From Pelagophyceae sp. CCMP2097 (Eukaryota; Sar; Pelagophyceae), in NCBI GenBank assembly GCA_026770575.1, contig MU657172.1, forward strand, positions 391,984-411,576: a stretch of 19,593 nucleotides of DNA. The letters run 5' to 3'. A model generated the notes under the pieces. It was not told the origin of the DNA. It made no database searches and saw nothing but the letters and a program-made list of their open reading frames with translations. Of the stretch, positions 8,560 through 15,729 are shown one piece after another; position 1 is the stretch's first letter, and the number at the start of each line of letters is the position of its first letter. The position numbers were made by a program, and so were the translations under genes.

Positions 8560-9040
8560 ATGCGACGCTCTGCGGCGCCTGCGACGCCTGCAACGCTCTG
8601 CGACGCTCTGCGACGTCCGCGGCGCCTGTGGCGCCTGCGACACTCTGCGACACATTCGCAATAGCTTTCTTTAAAACTTTATTTGAAGCAGCTAAAATCG
8701 CCGCCGATAGGCCCGCTACTCAAATCACGATTCTAGAATTGAGACAACCTGTTTGATGGAGTCAACGCGTCTAGCCGCGACCTTTCAAATTCCGCCTTCT
8801 TTAGCTCCGCAGGCGAGGTCCGCGCTGAGATAATCACGACCAAAGTTCAACGGAATCTCGCCTTAAATTTTGGCGCCATAACCCAAACGATCTGCGACGC
8901 TCTGCGGCACCTGTGGCACTCTGCGACGCTCTGCGGTGCTCTGCGGCACCTGCGACACTCTGCGACGCTCTGAGGTGCTCTGCGGTGCTCTGCGACGCTC
9001 TGCGACGCTTGCGACGTCTGCGACGCCTCACGCTGAAACA
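8560..9040. repeat. TGCGACGCTC minisatellite in two blocks
   Basis: Degenerate units of about 9-11 bp (CTCTGCGACG, CTGCGGCACC, CTGCGACACT) occupy 8560-8655 and 8892-9030. The same motif returns at 9646-9665 beside the right inverted repeat. Translations of this DNA (Arg/Ser/Ala-rich on the minus strand) are artefacts of the repeat. Between the two blocks, 8757-8878 is a different, dispersed repeat. Confidence 0.8.
8757..8878 (+). repeat. Dispersed repeat, matching 14767-14890 in reverse
   Basis: The phrases CTTTAGCTCCGC, GGTCCGCGC, CAAAGTTCAACGGAAT and TTAAATTTTG occur here and, in reverse complement and the same order, at 14767-14890. Similarity fades on both sides. The nature of the repeat is unknown. 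Confidence 0.7.
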
Positions 9041-9844
9041 AGGAGGCAGAGTCCAGTATCGTATTAAGCCGAAAATTCTGGCTTAATGAGCCTTTGGGTA
9101 ATTTATAAACTTCTTTACGGGTACTTATTGAGATTTTGTGACGATTTGATAACGAACGATGGGGCGTTCTATAGGTCGCGATTTTGGATAATTGCGCCCC
9201 CAACCGCTCTGGAAGTCGGTGGCATGGCGTTGGCAACGCATAGGCCCATCTTCTTGGCTCTCTAGAGGCACGTATTGGCCTTTTATACGAAGCACCCACA
9301 CGGGAATGACAAGCCCCTTGATAAAATGTCAAAATGGTCTCCACCTTTTGTGCCGTTCGTACTGCTAGAGAAGGTTCATGCCTACCTCCTGGCACACTAA
9401 GGTGGACACCGTTCGACGATTTGATCGAGTTACGACCATAGCCGCTTTGGTAGTCTTGTAGGGGCGCACAGTGCCCCTAGAGCAAACTTTTTGGGGCTAC
9501 GCAGAGACCAGCCACGAGGCCGCACGATGGCACCGAAATCAGCTCCATAGCTTCCACTGTCAGCGCGGACATGGTTTCCCAAGTTGCATATTTTTATGTG
9601 CAAGGTCAAAGCTTTTTTGCATTGGGTGTGTTTCACTGGGCTCCTGCGACACTCTGCGACGCTCGCCGACAGTCAGCGACTGTCGCCAACTGCCTAGGAA
9701 CGCCGCGACGCGCCGGCGAGTGACATCCCGGTTTAAATTCCAAGCGCGACGGAGCTTGAGCGCTCCCATTTCCACGCCGAGGATTACTTTAATGCCAGGG
9801 ATATAACAGGTTAAAAAGGTTAAAACTAAATTCGCCAGTTTTTT

Positions 9845-9916
9845 TAGAGGATGCAAGAATCGAACTCGCGACCTATCGCATGCGAAGCGATCTTTCTGCC
9901 CCTGAGCTAATCCCCC
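9845..9916 (-). tRNA. tRNA-Ala (CGC)-like gene, D-stem damaged, possible pseudogene
   Basis: On the minus strand the 72-nt sequence has a 7-bp acceptor stem (GGGGGAT with ATCCTCT) that includes a G3:U70 wobble, the known alanine identity element. It also has A at the discriminator position, a 5-bp anticodon stem with loop TTCGCAT giving anticodon CGC (9882-9884), and a good T-arm with GTTCGATT. Box A (TAGCTCAGGGG) and box B (GAGTTCGATTC) are both recognisable, and a TTTT run about 20 nt downstream (9822-9825) could end transcription. CCA is not encoded, as expected for a nuclear tRNA. The odd part is the D-stem: GCTC faces GAAA instead of GAGC, so only one pair forms. It could be a decayed copy, the head of a tRNA-derived SINE, or a functional but unusual tRNA. 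Confidence 0.7.
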
Positions 9917-9972
9917 AGTTGCTGAATAAGTGTGCCGTCACCGACAAATCACTGATTTAGACGATACATTAT

Positions 9973-10194
9973 TTTCCGCGTAAAATGAATGGGCGCCGGT
10001 ACTAGACTTTCAACTATCGGCTCTAATGCAGACTTTGGGCACAAGTATCAGCGAGTCAAAATCTCAATAAGGCCGGTAATTCGGATTTTAATAAAGCTCA
10101 TTAAGATTTTAATTCGCCGATACTTGTGCCCAAAGTCTGCATTTGAGCCGATAGTTGAAAGTCTCGTACCGGCGCCCATTCATTTTACGCGGAA
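9973..10194. mobile_element. 222-bp foldback/MITE with 99-bp arms
   Basis: The arms 9973-10071 and 10096-10194 are reverse complements with only a handful of differences. Landmarks are CCGCGTAAAATGAATGGGC, ACTTTCAACTATCGGCTC and GCAGACTTTGGGCACAAGTA. The loop is 24 nt. Differences cluster next to the loop. There is no ORF of its own; the 173-codon plus frame through it is incidental. Confidence 0.85.
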
Positions 10195-10744
10195 AGTGCT
10201 GTATTTTATCGATTTGGATTTTCGTTTCATGAAAATGTTGGCCAGCGCAAAGTATATAATCTCTGGTTATGAACTGCAGGATGACAGCGATGGATTCTTG
10301 CCTGCGTCCTTAGGGTGCATGCGCGGCTGTCTCCCGGCACGACGGTCAGCACCGGCGAACACCACCGCATGTGCGCTCATTTCAAAAGCAGGGCCCGGAA
10401 GAACATATCCCTCTTCCAAGCGCCGCCACGCCGCGGCCAAGCCAAGTCGGAGTCACGATGTGCCGCTCGAACGGCGAGGTCGAGGCGCTCTTCAGCGCGA
10501 GCCTGATTGAACGGTGCGATAGAGGCGCTCTTCAAGACGAGCCTCCTAACTCCTAAATCCCATTATCCCAAGGATCCTATAAATCTTCATTCCCTCAAAG
10601 CAGGGGAGAGGCGCATCGGCCGGTGGGAGTTGCATCTGGAAGGTTCCTTTACGGGCCACATCGAGTTTGATCAAATCCGCGGGCGCGGGCGCGGGGCGGG
10701 GCCTGGCGAAGCGCTTGAGGCTGATTCTCGCCGCGGGTCGTCAC
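10195..10744. other. No supportable gene; 40-bp tandem duplication at 10464-10547
   Basis: GAACGGYG is followed by GAGGCGCTCTTCA, then CGAGCCT, twice in a row about 40 bp apart (from about 10469 and 10509), a local tandem duplication. A GC-rich GGGCGCGGGCGC run lies at 10680-10696. The open frames here are short and I cannot support a gene. The segment before 10745 is the 3-prime flank of the minus-strand Zn2Cys6 gene. Confidence 0.5.
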
Positions 10745-11563
10745 TTAGGCCGCCTCGATGGTCTCCTTGATCGCGGCGGGCTCGGGTTCGGCGGGCGTCG
10801 AATTGTGCGCCTCGCCTTCGGAGACGGCTTGCAGCGAAGTGAGAAGGCTCGGGAGAACCAAATCCTGCTCGAGTTTCGCGCGCCGCGCCATGTTGCCGTG
10901 CAGCAGCACCACCGGCGGCGCAGCGGGCGGGCCGCCGCCCAGAGCCGCGGCTGCGGCCGACGGGTACGGGAACTCGTAGCCGCCTGCAATATCACCATCA
11001 TAAATGCGTCGACGCTTCACACTCAGAGCCGGCAATATCACGATCATAGATGCGTCGACGCTTCAGCGCCGGACGCCGGCGCCGGCGCATCGGGTAGCCG
11101 CCTTTGTATTGCTCCTTAGGCACGGTGCAGTACGCCGCCTCGGACTTGGTCGCCGACTTGGAGTGGAGCCCGGCGCCCAGGCGCGGCCCGCCGCAGCGCG
11201 AGCACGTCTGCGTCCGCCGCGGCCGCGCGTTCTCGGGGCGCGTCTGCGTTCTCCTAAGGGGTCGTTTGCCAAAGGCGAGAAACGTGGCCAAAAGAGAAAG
11301 GCGAGGCCACGCACTGCCTCTTCTGCCTGCCCGAGGTGCGCTTCTGGGCCTACGTGCCCGCGGCGTCTCGGACGATTTTTTCAGCGCGGGCGACGTACGA
11401 TGTGGAAGCACTGATCTGGGGAAGGCGTCGCTCCCGAGCAATCTGCACAACGAAGGTGCGAGCACTGCGTCTGGTAGAGGAGGCAACGGTCGCAGGGCGC
11501 GCCGCCGGCGCAAAACGCCTTGGCCTCGATGCACCGGCTGCAGCTCACCACCGCCGGGGCCAT
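10745..11563 (-). CDS. Four-exon gene: Zn2Cys6-type cysteine-cluster protein
   Basis: Exons by my reading are 11563-11399, 11349-11315, 11253-11042 and 10983-10745. The introns are 49, 61 and 58 nt, with donors GTACGT, GTGCGT and GTGATA and AG acceptors. The total is 651 nt, a closed frame of 216 residues ending in TAA. Residues 8-34 carry six cysteines with spacing C-x2-C-x6-C-x5-C-x2-C-x6-C, the Zn2Cys6 binuclear cluster pattern known from fungal-type transcription factors. Further Cys/His (C39, C42, C52, H54) follow. Exon 3 has a second Cys pair (CSRCGG) upstream of AAYCTVPKEQYKGGY, and exon 4 is Ala/Pro-rich, ending with an acidic stretch. A nuclear DNA-binding role is inferred from the cluster only; the usual basic residues between cysteines 2 and 3 are sparse. 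The exon 3/4 boundary is uncertain: a 118-bp insertion lies there, and the last intron could instead be the whole insertion (GC-AG). ATG at 11563 is the first methionine before the cluster. Confidence 0.65.
10976..11102 (-). repeat. 118-bp insertion with 9-bp direct repeats and an internal 46-bp tandem duplication
   Basis: On the minus strand GGCGGCTAC occurs at 11102-11094 and again at 10984-10976, 118 bp apart. Between them a 33-bp motif (AAGCGTCGACGCAT plus TATGATSGTGATATTGC) is present twice, at 11063-11031 and 11017-10985, offset 46 bp with three differences. Since 118 and 46 are not multiples of three, the gene stays in frame only if RNA splicing removes part or all of the insertion. 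Confidence 0.8.
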
Positions 11564-11590
11564 CGCACTCACTCGCCTGCGAGCCCAATA

Positions 11591-11629
11591 AGTCAGATTT
11601 GATGAAATGAAATCAAATTTAACTGACTT
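11591..11629. promoter_or_regulatory. AT-rich palindrome upstream of the Zn2Cys6 gene
   Basis: AGTCAGATTTGAT (from about 11591) faces ATCAAATTTAACTGACT across 8 nt, giving an imperfect inverted repeat about 30 bp upstream of the chosen start codon. It could be a binding site for a dimeric regulator or simply a small hairpin. The position is the only argument for a regulatory role. Confidence 0.3.
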
Positions 11630-11727
11630 TGGACTCGCAGGGGCGGGCGAATTCCCAAAGGTGATGCCGCTCATTTACCGACCGAGATTGGGCAAAAAAC
11701 TCTGTCGGGGGGGTGTCGCCAAATATC

Positions 11728-12387
11728 TCAGTCGGTCGGTCGGTCGGTCGGTCGGAGACGGCCGAGAAGCTGGCGCGGCAAAGGCATTACGCACAATATA
11801 CGTCGCGGAGCCGTCTCCTGCCCTGGGCCTGGGCTATTTAACGCCCCGGGCTGTGGCGGCGGCGGTGGAGTCTCAGCCGCGGGCAGCGTCGGTCGCGGCC
11901 TTGACGCCGGCGCTGGATTTGCGCCGTGGGCGATCGTGCCCTGCTCCAAGTCGCGGAAGAAGCACGCGTCCGCCTCGAGCACGCCGCGCAGCTTCTGGAA
12001 CAGCGTGCTGTACGCAGCATGGCCCAAGTCGCTCCACTCGGGCAGCCCGCCCGCCATGGACTCGCGCGTGAGGAGGTCCACAGGATGGTTGGTGTGCCGC
12101 GCCGCCGTCGCCGTCGCTCGCTGCGACACGACGAAAGTGATGGACTTCAAGTCCATGCTGAAGTACTTGCCCGCCGCGTCGTTAGTGCATTCCGGCTCTG
12201 CCTCGATAGTGCCGAGCAGCAGCGTGACGCGCTGCAGGTCTCCGACGAGCAGCGCAGCCTCGGCCGACAGCTCTCCGACGATCTTCTCGAAGACGAACGT
12301 TAAGAGGTCACCTTCGAGGATCGTCATGAACTTCGATTTCAGATCGCCGGTGCCCGGCCGCACGCAGACCTTGACGATGCAGAACAT
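11728..12387 (-). CDS. Unrecognised protein inside the TIR segment, 219 residues
   Basis: The frame starts at ATG 12387 and ends TGA at 11728-11730. The first ~150 residues look like a real folded protein: alternating hydrophobic and charged stretches such as KSKFMTILEGDLLTFVFEKI, VTLLLGTIEAEPECTND and SDLGHAAYSTLFQKLRGVLE. After residue ~155 it becomes Pro/Ala-rich (PPPPP). The last residues (RPTDRPTD) are simply translation of the GTCG microsatellite, so the true end may differ, possibly through an intron. An upstream minus frame (12623-12438) could be joined in phase by a 50-nt GT-AG intron (12437-12388), but it has no ATG. I recognise no family. It is fully enclosed by the 34-bp inverted repeats, and points toward the Zn2Cys6 gene on the same strand. 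Confidence 0.55.
   Translation of the reverse strand: MFCIVKVCVRPGTGDLKSKFMTILEGDLLTFVFEKIVGELSAEAALLVGDLQRVTLLLGTIEAEPECTNDAAGKYFSMDLKSITFVVSQRATATAARHTNHPVDLLTRESMAGGLPEWSDLGHAAYSTLFQKLRGVLEADACFFRDLEQGTIAHGANPAPASRPRPTLPAAETPPPPPQPGALNSPGPGQETAPRRILCVMPLPRQLLGRLRPTDRPTD
11731..11755. repeat. (GTCG)n microsatellite
   Basis: About six consecutive GTCG units lie beside the left TIR. A related stretch near the right TIR (12660-12694) forms a hairpin, AGTCGGTCG...CGACCGACT. Confidence 0.9.
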
Positions 12388-12658
12388 CTCGAGGCCACGC
12401 GCGCCAGATTCTCGCCGCCTTTAAAAGCCACCTACACGCAGCGCTCGGCGACGAGCAAGACGCGCCCTCGAGCGCAGAGGCAGAGGCCCCCGAGGTGACG
12501 GTCCCGCGGACGGTGGACGCACGCGGTGCGCGGCGCCGCCGCACGTGTGGGAGAGCCCTGACGCTCTGCGAATAGTAGATCGCCGTTGCGAACAATGCCT
12601 CCAGGCGTGGTATTTGTTGACAAATACCTCTATTTACTGGTATTTACCTGGTAAAATC

Positions 12659-12696
12659 TCAGTCGGTCGGCCTCAAAAGGCCTCGACCGACCGACT
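12659..12696. repeat. GTCGGTCGG hairpin beside the right TIR
   Basis: AGTCGGTCGGCCT pairs with AGGCCTCGACCGACCGACT around CAAA. This is the right-end counterpart of the microsatellite at the left end. Confidence 0.75.
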
Positions 12697-12749
12697 GACC
12701 CCATGACCTGAAAAGTGAGCGGCATCACCTTTGGGAATTCGCCCGCCCC

Positions 12750-13338
12750 AGGCATACAAGGGGTATCGGCGATGAATCCGGTCTCAAGTGACGCAAAGTT
12801 GTGCCTCCCAGAAGCCGCCTGCGGGGGTGGGCGTGGTCGCTATGGGCCTCCCTGCCCCCCGGGATGTCCGTGAAATGATCAGCCGCGTGGAGGGCGCCTT
12901 GCAAGGGCGTGAACGGGCGTTTCCTCTCATATGTTGGACTTGATAAAATCATAATTTGCCTCCTTGTCTTGATTTTGACTTGATTTTGCCTCCTTGTCGC
13001 GAAGGTTCGGGCCCGGCTGTCAATTGCAGGACCGCAGGGATCGAAATTCTGGCTATGTGACGGGGTGGGTCCGCACGTACTGGGGTGGTATATGACCGGT
13101 CCCGTACGAGTGCGGCGAGTGGGGCTTCAGACGAGCCAAAACTGACGTCTGGATTTTGAGTTTGAGCGTTTTTAACAGAAGATTTTTGTGGGACCGGGCA
13201 TCACGGGACTCAGCGCGGCGTCCTCTATCACCCCCAACAGGAGCAAAACAGCCTCCGGCGAATGCTGCAATTGACAGCAAGTCCCTGGTGTTATAAGCGA
13301 TAACCCTTGTATAGGAATTCCTAGGGATTCCTAATATA
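12750..13338. other. No supportable gene; short direct repeat
   Basis: TTGCCTCCTTGTC appears twice about 28 bp apart (near 12957 and 12985), with TTGATTTTG also doubled between them. AGGAATTCCTAGGGATTCCT near 13311 is a small palindromic motif. I cannot support a gene. Confidence 0.45.
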
Positions 13339-13818
13339 TTATGCATTAGGGTAGACCCGCTTTGGGAGTGCAGCGAGCCGATAATCGTTAAATATCTCTG
13401 GTTCACGCCTGTGAGCGCTCCTACCGGACTTTGCTACGGTTAACGGATCAAACTCCGTTTTCTCCGTCAAACCTCGGACCGAGAGGCGCCGCCCCGCCGC
13501 GCACCGACGTTCCCTGGGGTCAGGAGTGTCGCGACGGACGCGCCACGACGTATACACCCCGGAATAACAAGCCTCCTTTCCCCTGGAGGCGCACGGGTTG
13601 TGGCCGATGTGCCCGAAAATGGTCTCGTCTGAAGTGCTGCCCAGCCACGATGCGGTCAGACTGATCCGATAAGAAGCCGGTTCCACGGCCGGGAGGTACC
13701 ACGCGTGCGTGCGCAGCCGCCAGACCTCGCCTTGCGGCTCGGGGAAGGCCGCCGGGCCTAGGCTCGCCAGCCCCCACTTCACGCCAGCTGGAGATAGAGG
13801 TTTTCGGGGCGTTCGCAT
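13339..13818 (-). CDS. Hypothetical protein, 159 residues; first ~75 residues look genuine
   Basis: ATG at 13818 lies within the inverted-repeat end of the neighbouring 883-bp element and the frame reads outward. Residues 12-75 are protein-like and balanced: GVKWGLASLGPAAFPEPQGE, then RTHAWYLPAVEPASYRISLT, then WLGSTSDETIFGHIGHNPC. After about residue 80 the composition becomes Arg-rich and unconvincing, so an intron or a frame break is likely near 13580-13600. I recognise no family. Because the start codon and first residues come from the repeat, the original gene probably began elsewhere and the element lies against or within it. Confidence 0.4.
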   Translation of the reverse strand: MRTPRKPLSPAGVKWGLASLGPAAFPEPQGEVWRLRTHAWYLPAVEPASYRISLTASWLGSTSDETIFGHIGHNPCASRGKEACYSGVYTSWRVRRDTPDPRERRCAAGRRLSVRGLTEKTEFDPLTVAKSGRSAHRREPEIFNDYRLAALPKRVYPNA

Positions 13819-13834
13819 TTTCTGCTCTCGGAGA

Positions 13835-14512
13835 CTAACTTCTCAGAGCTGAGACGCGCGGGCGCGCATGCTTAAGCGAAAGAAGAGCGCGGAGGCCATT
13901 CCGCATGGTACCAGCGTCACCTATAGGGCAAGAAGTTTGGGGTATAGAGGCCTCTGGGGAGAGCCTAGTCGACTCCCATGAATTCCAAATTCGGCGCTCG
14001 ACGGCGGCGCGCGAACAAAGGGGTCCAAAATCGCAGCTCGGAGGTATGTGCTCCGGATGAAACTGTATATGGGGTTGATAAAGAAAGATCACGAAAAGAA
14101 ACCCGCCTTCGACCCGATTCCACTCTGACAACGGGGCGTCTCCGCGACACTCTTCCAAGTCGTCGATTAGGGCCACTCGTGCCGCGATACTCGCTGGAGA
14201 CGCCGGCTTCACGGCCCTATAGATGGCGCACCAATCGGCGCCGGTCTTATAGGCCGGTTGCGTGTTTTTCATGGGCACGACGTGCCTCGTACGAACGTCG
14301 GCCAAGTCTTGGAAAGCGCCAAGTTCCGCCCGCCACATTATTTTTGGCACCAGCTCATAGAGACGGGTGGTTCCCAACACATACCTCCGAGCTGCGATAT
14401 TGGCACCACTCTGAACGCCGTGAGCGCCCCTCCAAGTTGAGACTATTTCACACTTCACCCCCCCCATTTGGCCTATACGTGACGGCGTCGAGTAAAGACG
14501 GTCCCCGCCCAT
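13835..14512 (-). CDS. Unrecognised protein within nested TIRs, 225 residues
   Basis: The frame runs from ATG 14512 to TAG 13835. Residues ~50-140 are strongly protein-like: LVPKIMWRAELGAFQDLADV, then RTRHVVPMKNTQPAYKTGAD, then WCAIYRAVKPASPASIAARV and ALIDDLEECRGDAPLSEWN. The first 40 and last 70 residues are less convincing and partly translate repeat DNA. The good stretch coincides almost exactly with the space between the inner inverted repeats (14030-14399), as if a gene fragment had been enclosed by them. I do not recognise the family: it lacks a visible DDE/D signature and I cannot call it a transposase. A complementary plus-strand frame of 178 codons is open but reads as Arg-rich noise. 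Confidence 0.45.
   Translation of the reverse strand: MGGDRLYSTPSRIGQMGGVKCEIVSTWRGAHGVQSGANIAARRYVLGTTRLYELVPKIMWRAELGAFQDLADVRTRHVVPMKNTQPAYKTGADWCAIYRAVKPASPASIAARVALIDDLEECRGDAPLSEWNRVEGGFLFVIFLYQPHIQFHPEHIPPSCDFGPLCSRAAVERRIWNSWESTRLSPEASIPQTSCPIGDAGTMRNGLRALLSLKHARPRVSALRS
14030..14399. repeat. Inner inverted repeats flanking the coding stretch
   Basis: ATCGCAGCTCGGAGGTATGT at 14031-14051 is repeated in reverse complement at 14377-14398. Outside it, weaker inverted similarity (GGCGCTC.ACGGCG) extends about 40 bp each way, to roughly 13983 and 14445. This pair is nested within the 13779-14661 element. Confidence 0.75.
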
Positions 14513-14766
14513 AGATGAGACCCTATACTCGTCCGGGACCCCCGAGGACCGCTCGGCGCCTGGGGCAAAGGTGCCCGCGCGCGAGGCGCCCGAAGAATGA
14601 CCTCAAAATTGACCTTGCACAAAACCGAACGCCCAAAAAGCTCTATCTCCAGCTGGCGTGACTTTGCGCGTTCGTTTTGGCGAAAGTTGGCTCGCTGCGC
14701 TCGATAACTGCGCCTCAGGAGGTTTATTACAAATCTTAGGTGCTGCATGCATGCCCCAATGTTAAA

Positions 14767-14890
14767 ATTTCAAAATTTAAAACGAAATTCCGTTGAACTT
14801 TGGGCGCGAGTATCTCGGCGCGGACCCCGCCCGCGGAGCTAAAAAAGACGAAGCTTGAAAGCTTGCGTCGAGGCGCGTCGATCGTACCAA
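14767..14890 (-). repeat. Dispersed repeat, second copy
   Basis: This is the reverse complement of 8757-8878: TTTAGCTCCGCGGGCGG, GGTCCGCGCCGAGATA, CAAAGTTCAACGGAAT and TTAAATTTTG in the same order on the minus strand. Confidence 0.7.
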
Positions 14891-15000
14891 ACAGATCCCC
14901 CCGAAAGCCTTTAAAATCGCATTTTGCCAAAAGCGGGTCTAATAAACCTTACCGCCTCACGGACTGGCCCTGTAATTTTACGGGTGTCTCAGGGCGGGGG

Positions 15001-15230
15001 GTCACGGATCTCAGGCAGTTCTCGTTGGAATGAGGCGCTGAAGGTCCCTATCGACGCGCCTAGGACCCGCAGGGTCGACCCGCACGTTTGTTTTGCGTTC
15101 GGCGGCCCCTTGGGCGGGAGCGACGCGGCCTCGGAGGGCGCGTCAGGGGCATGCGTTCGGGCCCTTGCGGGACCTGCCGCGCGCCGGTAGCCGGCGGGAA
15201 CTGCGCTTAGGCGCCCAAAACCAACCCGGC
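15001..15230 (+). repeat. Dispersed 230-bp repeat, copy B
   Basis: It matches copy C (18958-19187, opposite strand) end to end at the same 230-bp length, from GGATCTCAGGCAGTTCTCG to CCCAAAACCAACCCGG, with most differences as single substitutions. The shared length and ends suggest a defined element rather than a random duplication. No ORF is clearly conserved among the three copies. Confidence 0.85.
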
Positions 15231-15361
15231 CGGGTCTCAGCTACCGCGACCTCGGCCCGCGCGCGACACGACCGGTCACAGGCCAATTAAAGTGTTCATT
15301 ACCGGACCTGAAAATGTGTTCAAAGAAAGGACGCCCTCGTGTGTGTGTGTGTAAAAAGAGC

Positions 15362-15729
15362 TAGAGTAAAGGTCAATTTAAGAACCTGGTCAATTTAAGA
15401 ACCGACGAAAAAATCGACAAAAGACGTTCAATATCTCAATAAGGCATTTATAAGGCCCAATTAAAATCCATTAAATCCCTTATTGGGATATTATCCGGCT
15501 CCAGGGGCCCGGTTCTTAATCTGACCGGCGGTTTTTAAGGAACCGATGGTCGGTCCGGACTCTGCCTATGCTAAATTTCTCACAGAAGTCCTCCGCGGAC
15601 GCCATGATTTGGGGGTGGGTGGAGGGGACCCAGACGCGCCCCCTGGCAGCGTCAAAACCGCAAACAACGGCGTCGCCGGGCCGCTGATTTTTTTTCGCTT
15701 AGCCGGTTCTTAAATTGACCTTTACTCTA
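15362..15729. mobile_element. Mariner-like MITE with TA target duplication
   Basis: Inverted repeats GAGTAAAGGTCAATTTAAGA (continuing ACC) start at 15364 and, in reverse, end at 15727. TA dinucleotides lie immediately outside (15362-15363 and 15728-15729), as expected for Tc1/mariner-type insertion. The left side carries a second partial copy of the repeat (GGTCAATTTAAGAACC near 15388). The interior (about 360 bp) has an AT-rich inverted region around 15430-15495 and no transposase. A short (TG)n run precedes it at 15340-15352. Its right end touches the frame of the downstream pseudogene. Confidence 0.8.

Larger units (their letters stand above)
8500..9742. mobile_element. 1.24-kb segment bounded by inverted repeats, minisatellite-filled
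   Basis: The left end (8503-8537) reads GAAACCGGGGATGTCACTCG and continues CCGGCGCGTCGCGGCG. The right end, read inward from about 9738, is almost identical (TAAACCGGGATGTCACTCG...). Immediately inside both ends is CGACAGTC/TGCGACRCTC-type repeat sequence. The interior holds a minisatellite, a dispersed repeat copy and about 600 bp (9041-9640) of unremarkable DNA. No transposase is visible. I cannot read a clear target-site duplication, so it may be a non-autonomous element or simply two inverted satellite blocks. Confidence 0.6.
11640..12749. mobile_element. 1.1-kb TIR-bounded segment carrying an ORF
   Basis: The left end (11640-11673) begins GGGGCGGGCGAATTCCCAAA. The right end (12749-12716, read inward) is identical for 34 bp. 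Just inside both ends there is GTCGGTCGG repeat sequence. No homology continues outside the repeats, so the boundary is sharp. I cannot read a clear target-site duplication: the flanks are ACTCGCA and AGGCATA. Between the ends lies a convincing minus-strand coding frame that is not a transposase I recognise, so this could be an element that has captured a gene or an unfamiliar autonomous element. Confidence 0.65.
13779..14661. mobile_element. 883-bp TIR element carrying a 225-codon ORF
   Basis: The ends are about 37 bp long (13779-13815 and 14625-14661). Both read inward TCACGCCAGCTGGAGATAGA and continue with a T-run and GGGCGTTCG, differing at a few positions. Outside the repeats there is no similarity. 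It encloses a minus-strand ORF (13835-14512) and a second pair of inverted repeats at about 14030 and 14399. No target duplication is obvious. Confidence 0.65.

Noticed and set aside
8560..9040. CRISPR-like array
   Set aside because: The units are about 10 bp, contiguous and degenerate, without spacers; this is a minisatellite in a eukaryotic context.
8834..9395. Arg/Ser/Ala-rich minus-strand frames
   Set aside because: They are translations of the TGCGAC minisatellite.
11004..11610. Plus-strand frames over the Zn2Cys6 gene, including one with THCLFCLPEVRFWAYV
   Set aside because: That stretch is attractive, but the minus strand gives a cysteine cluster with canonical spacing and a four-exon frame that closes exactly.
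12388..12623. Upstream exon of the 11728-12387 gene
   Set aside because: It can be joined in phase by a 50-nt GT-AG intron, but it has no ATG and its sequence is unconvincing, so I mention it only as an option.
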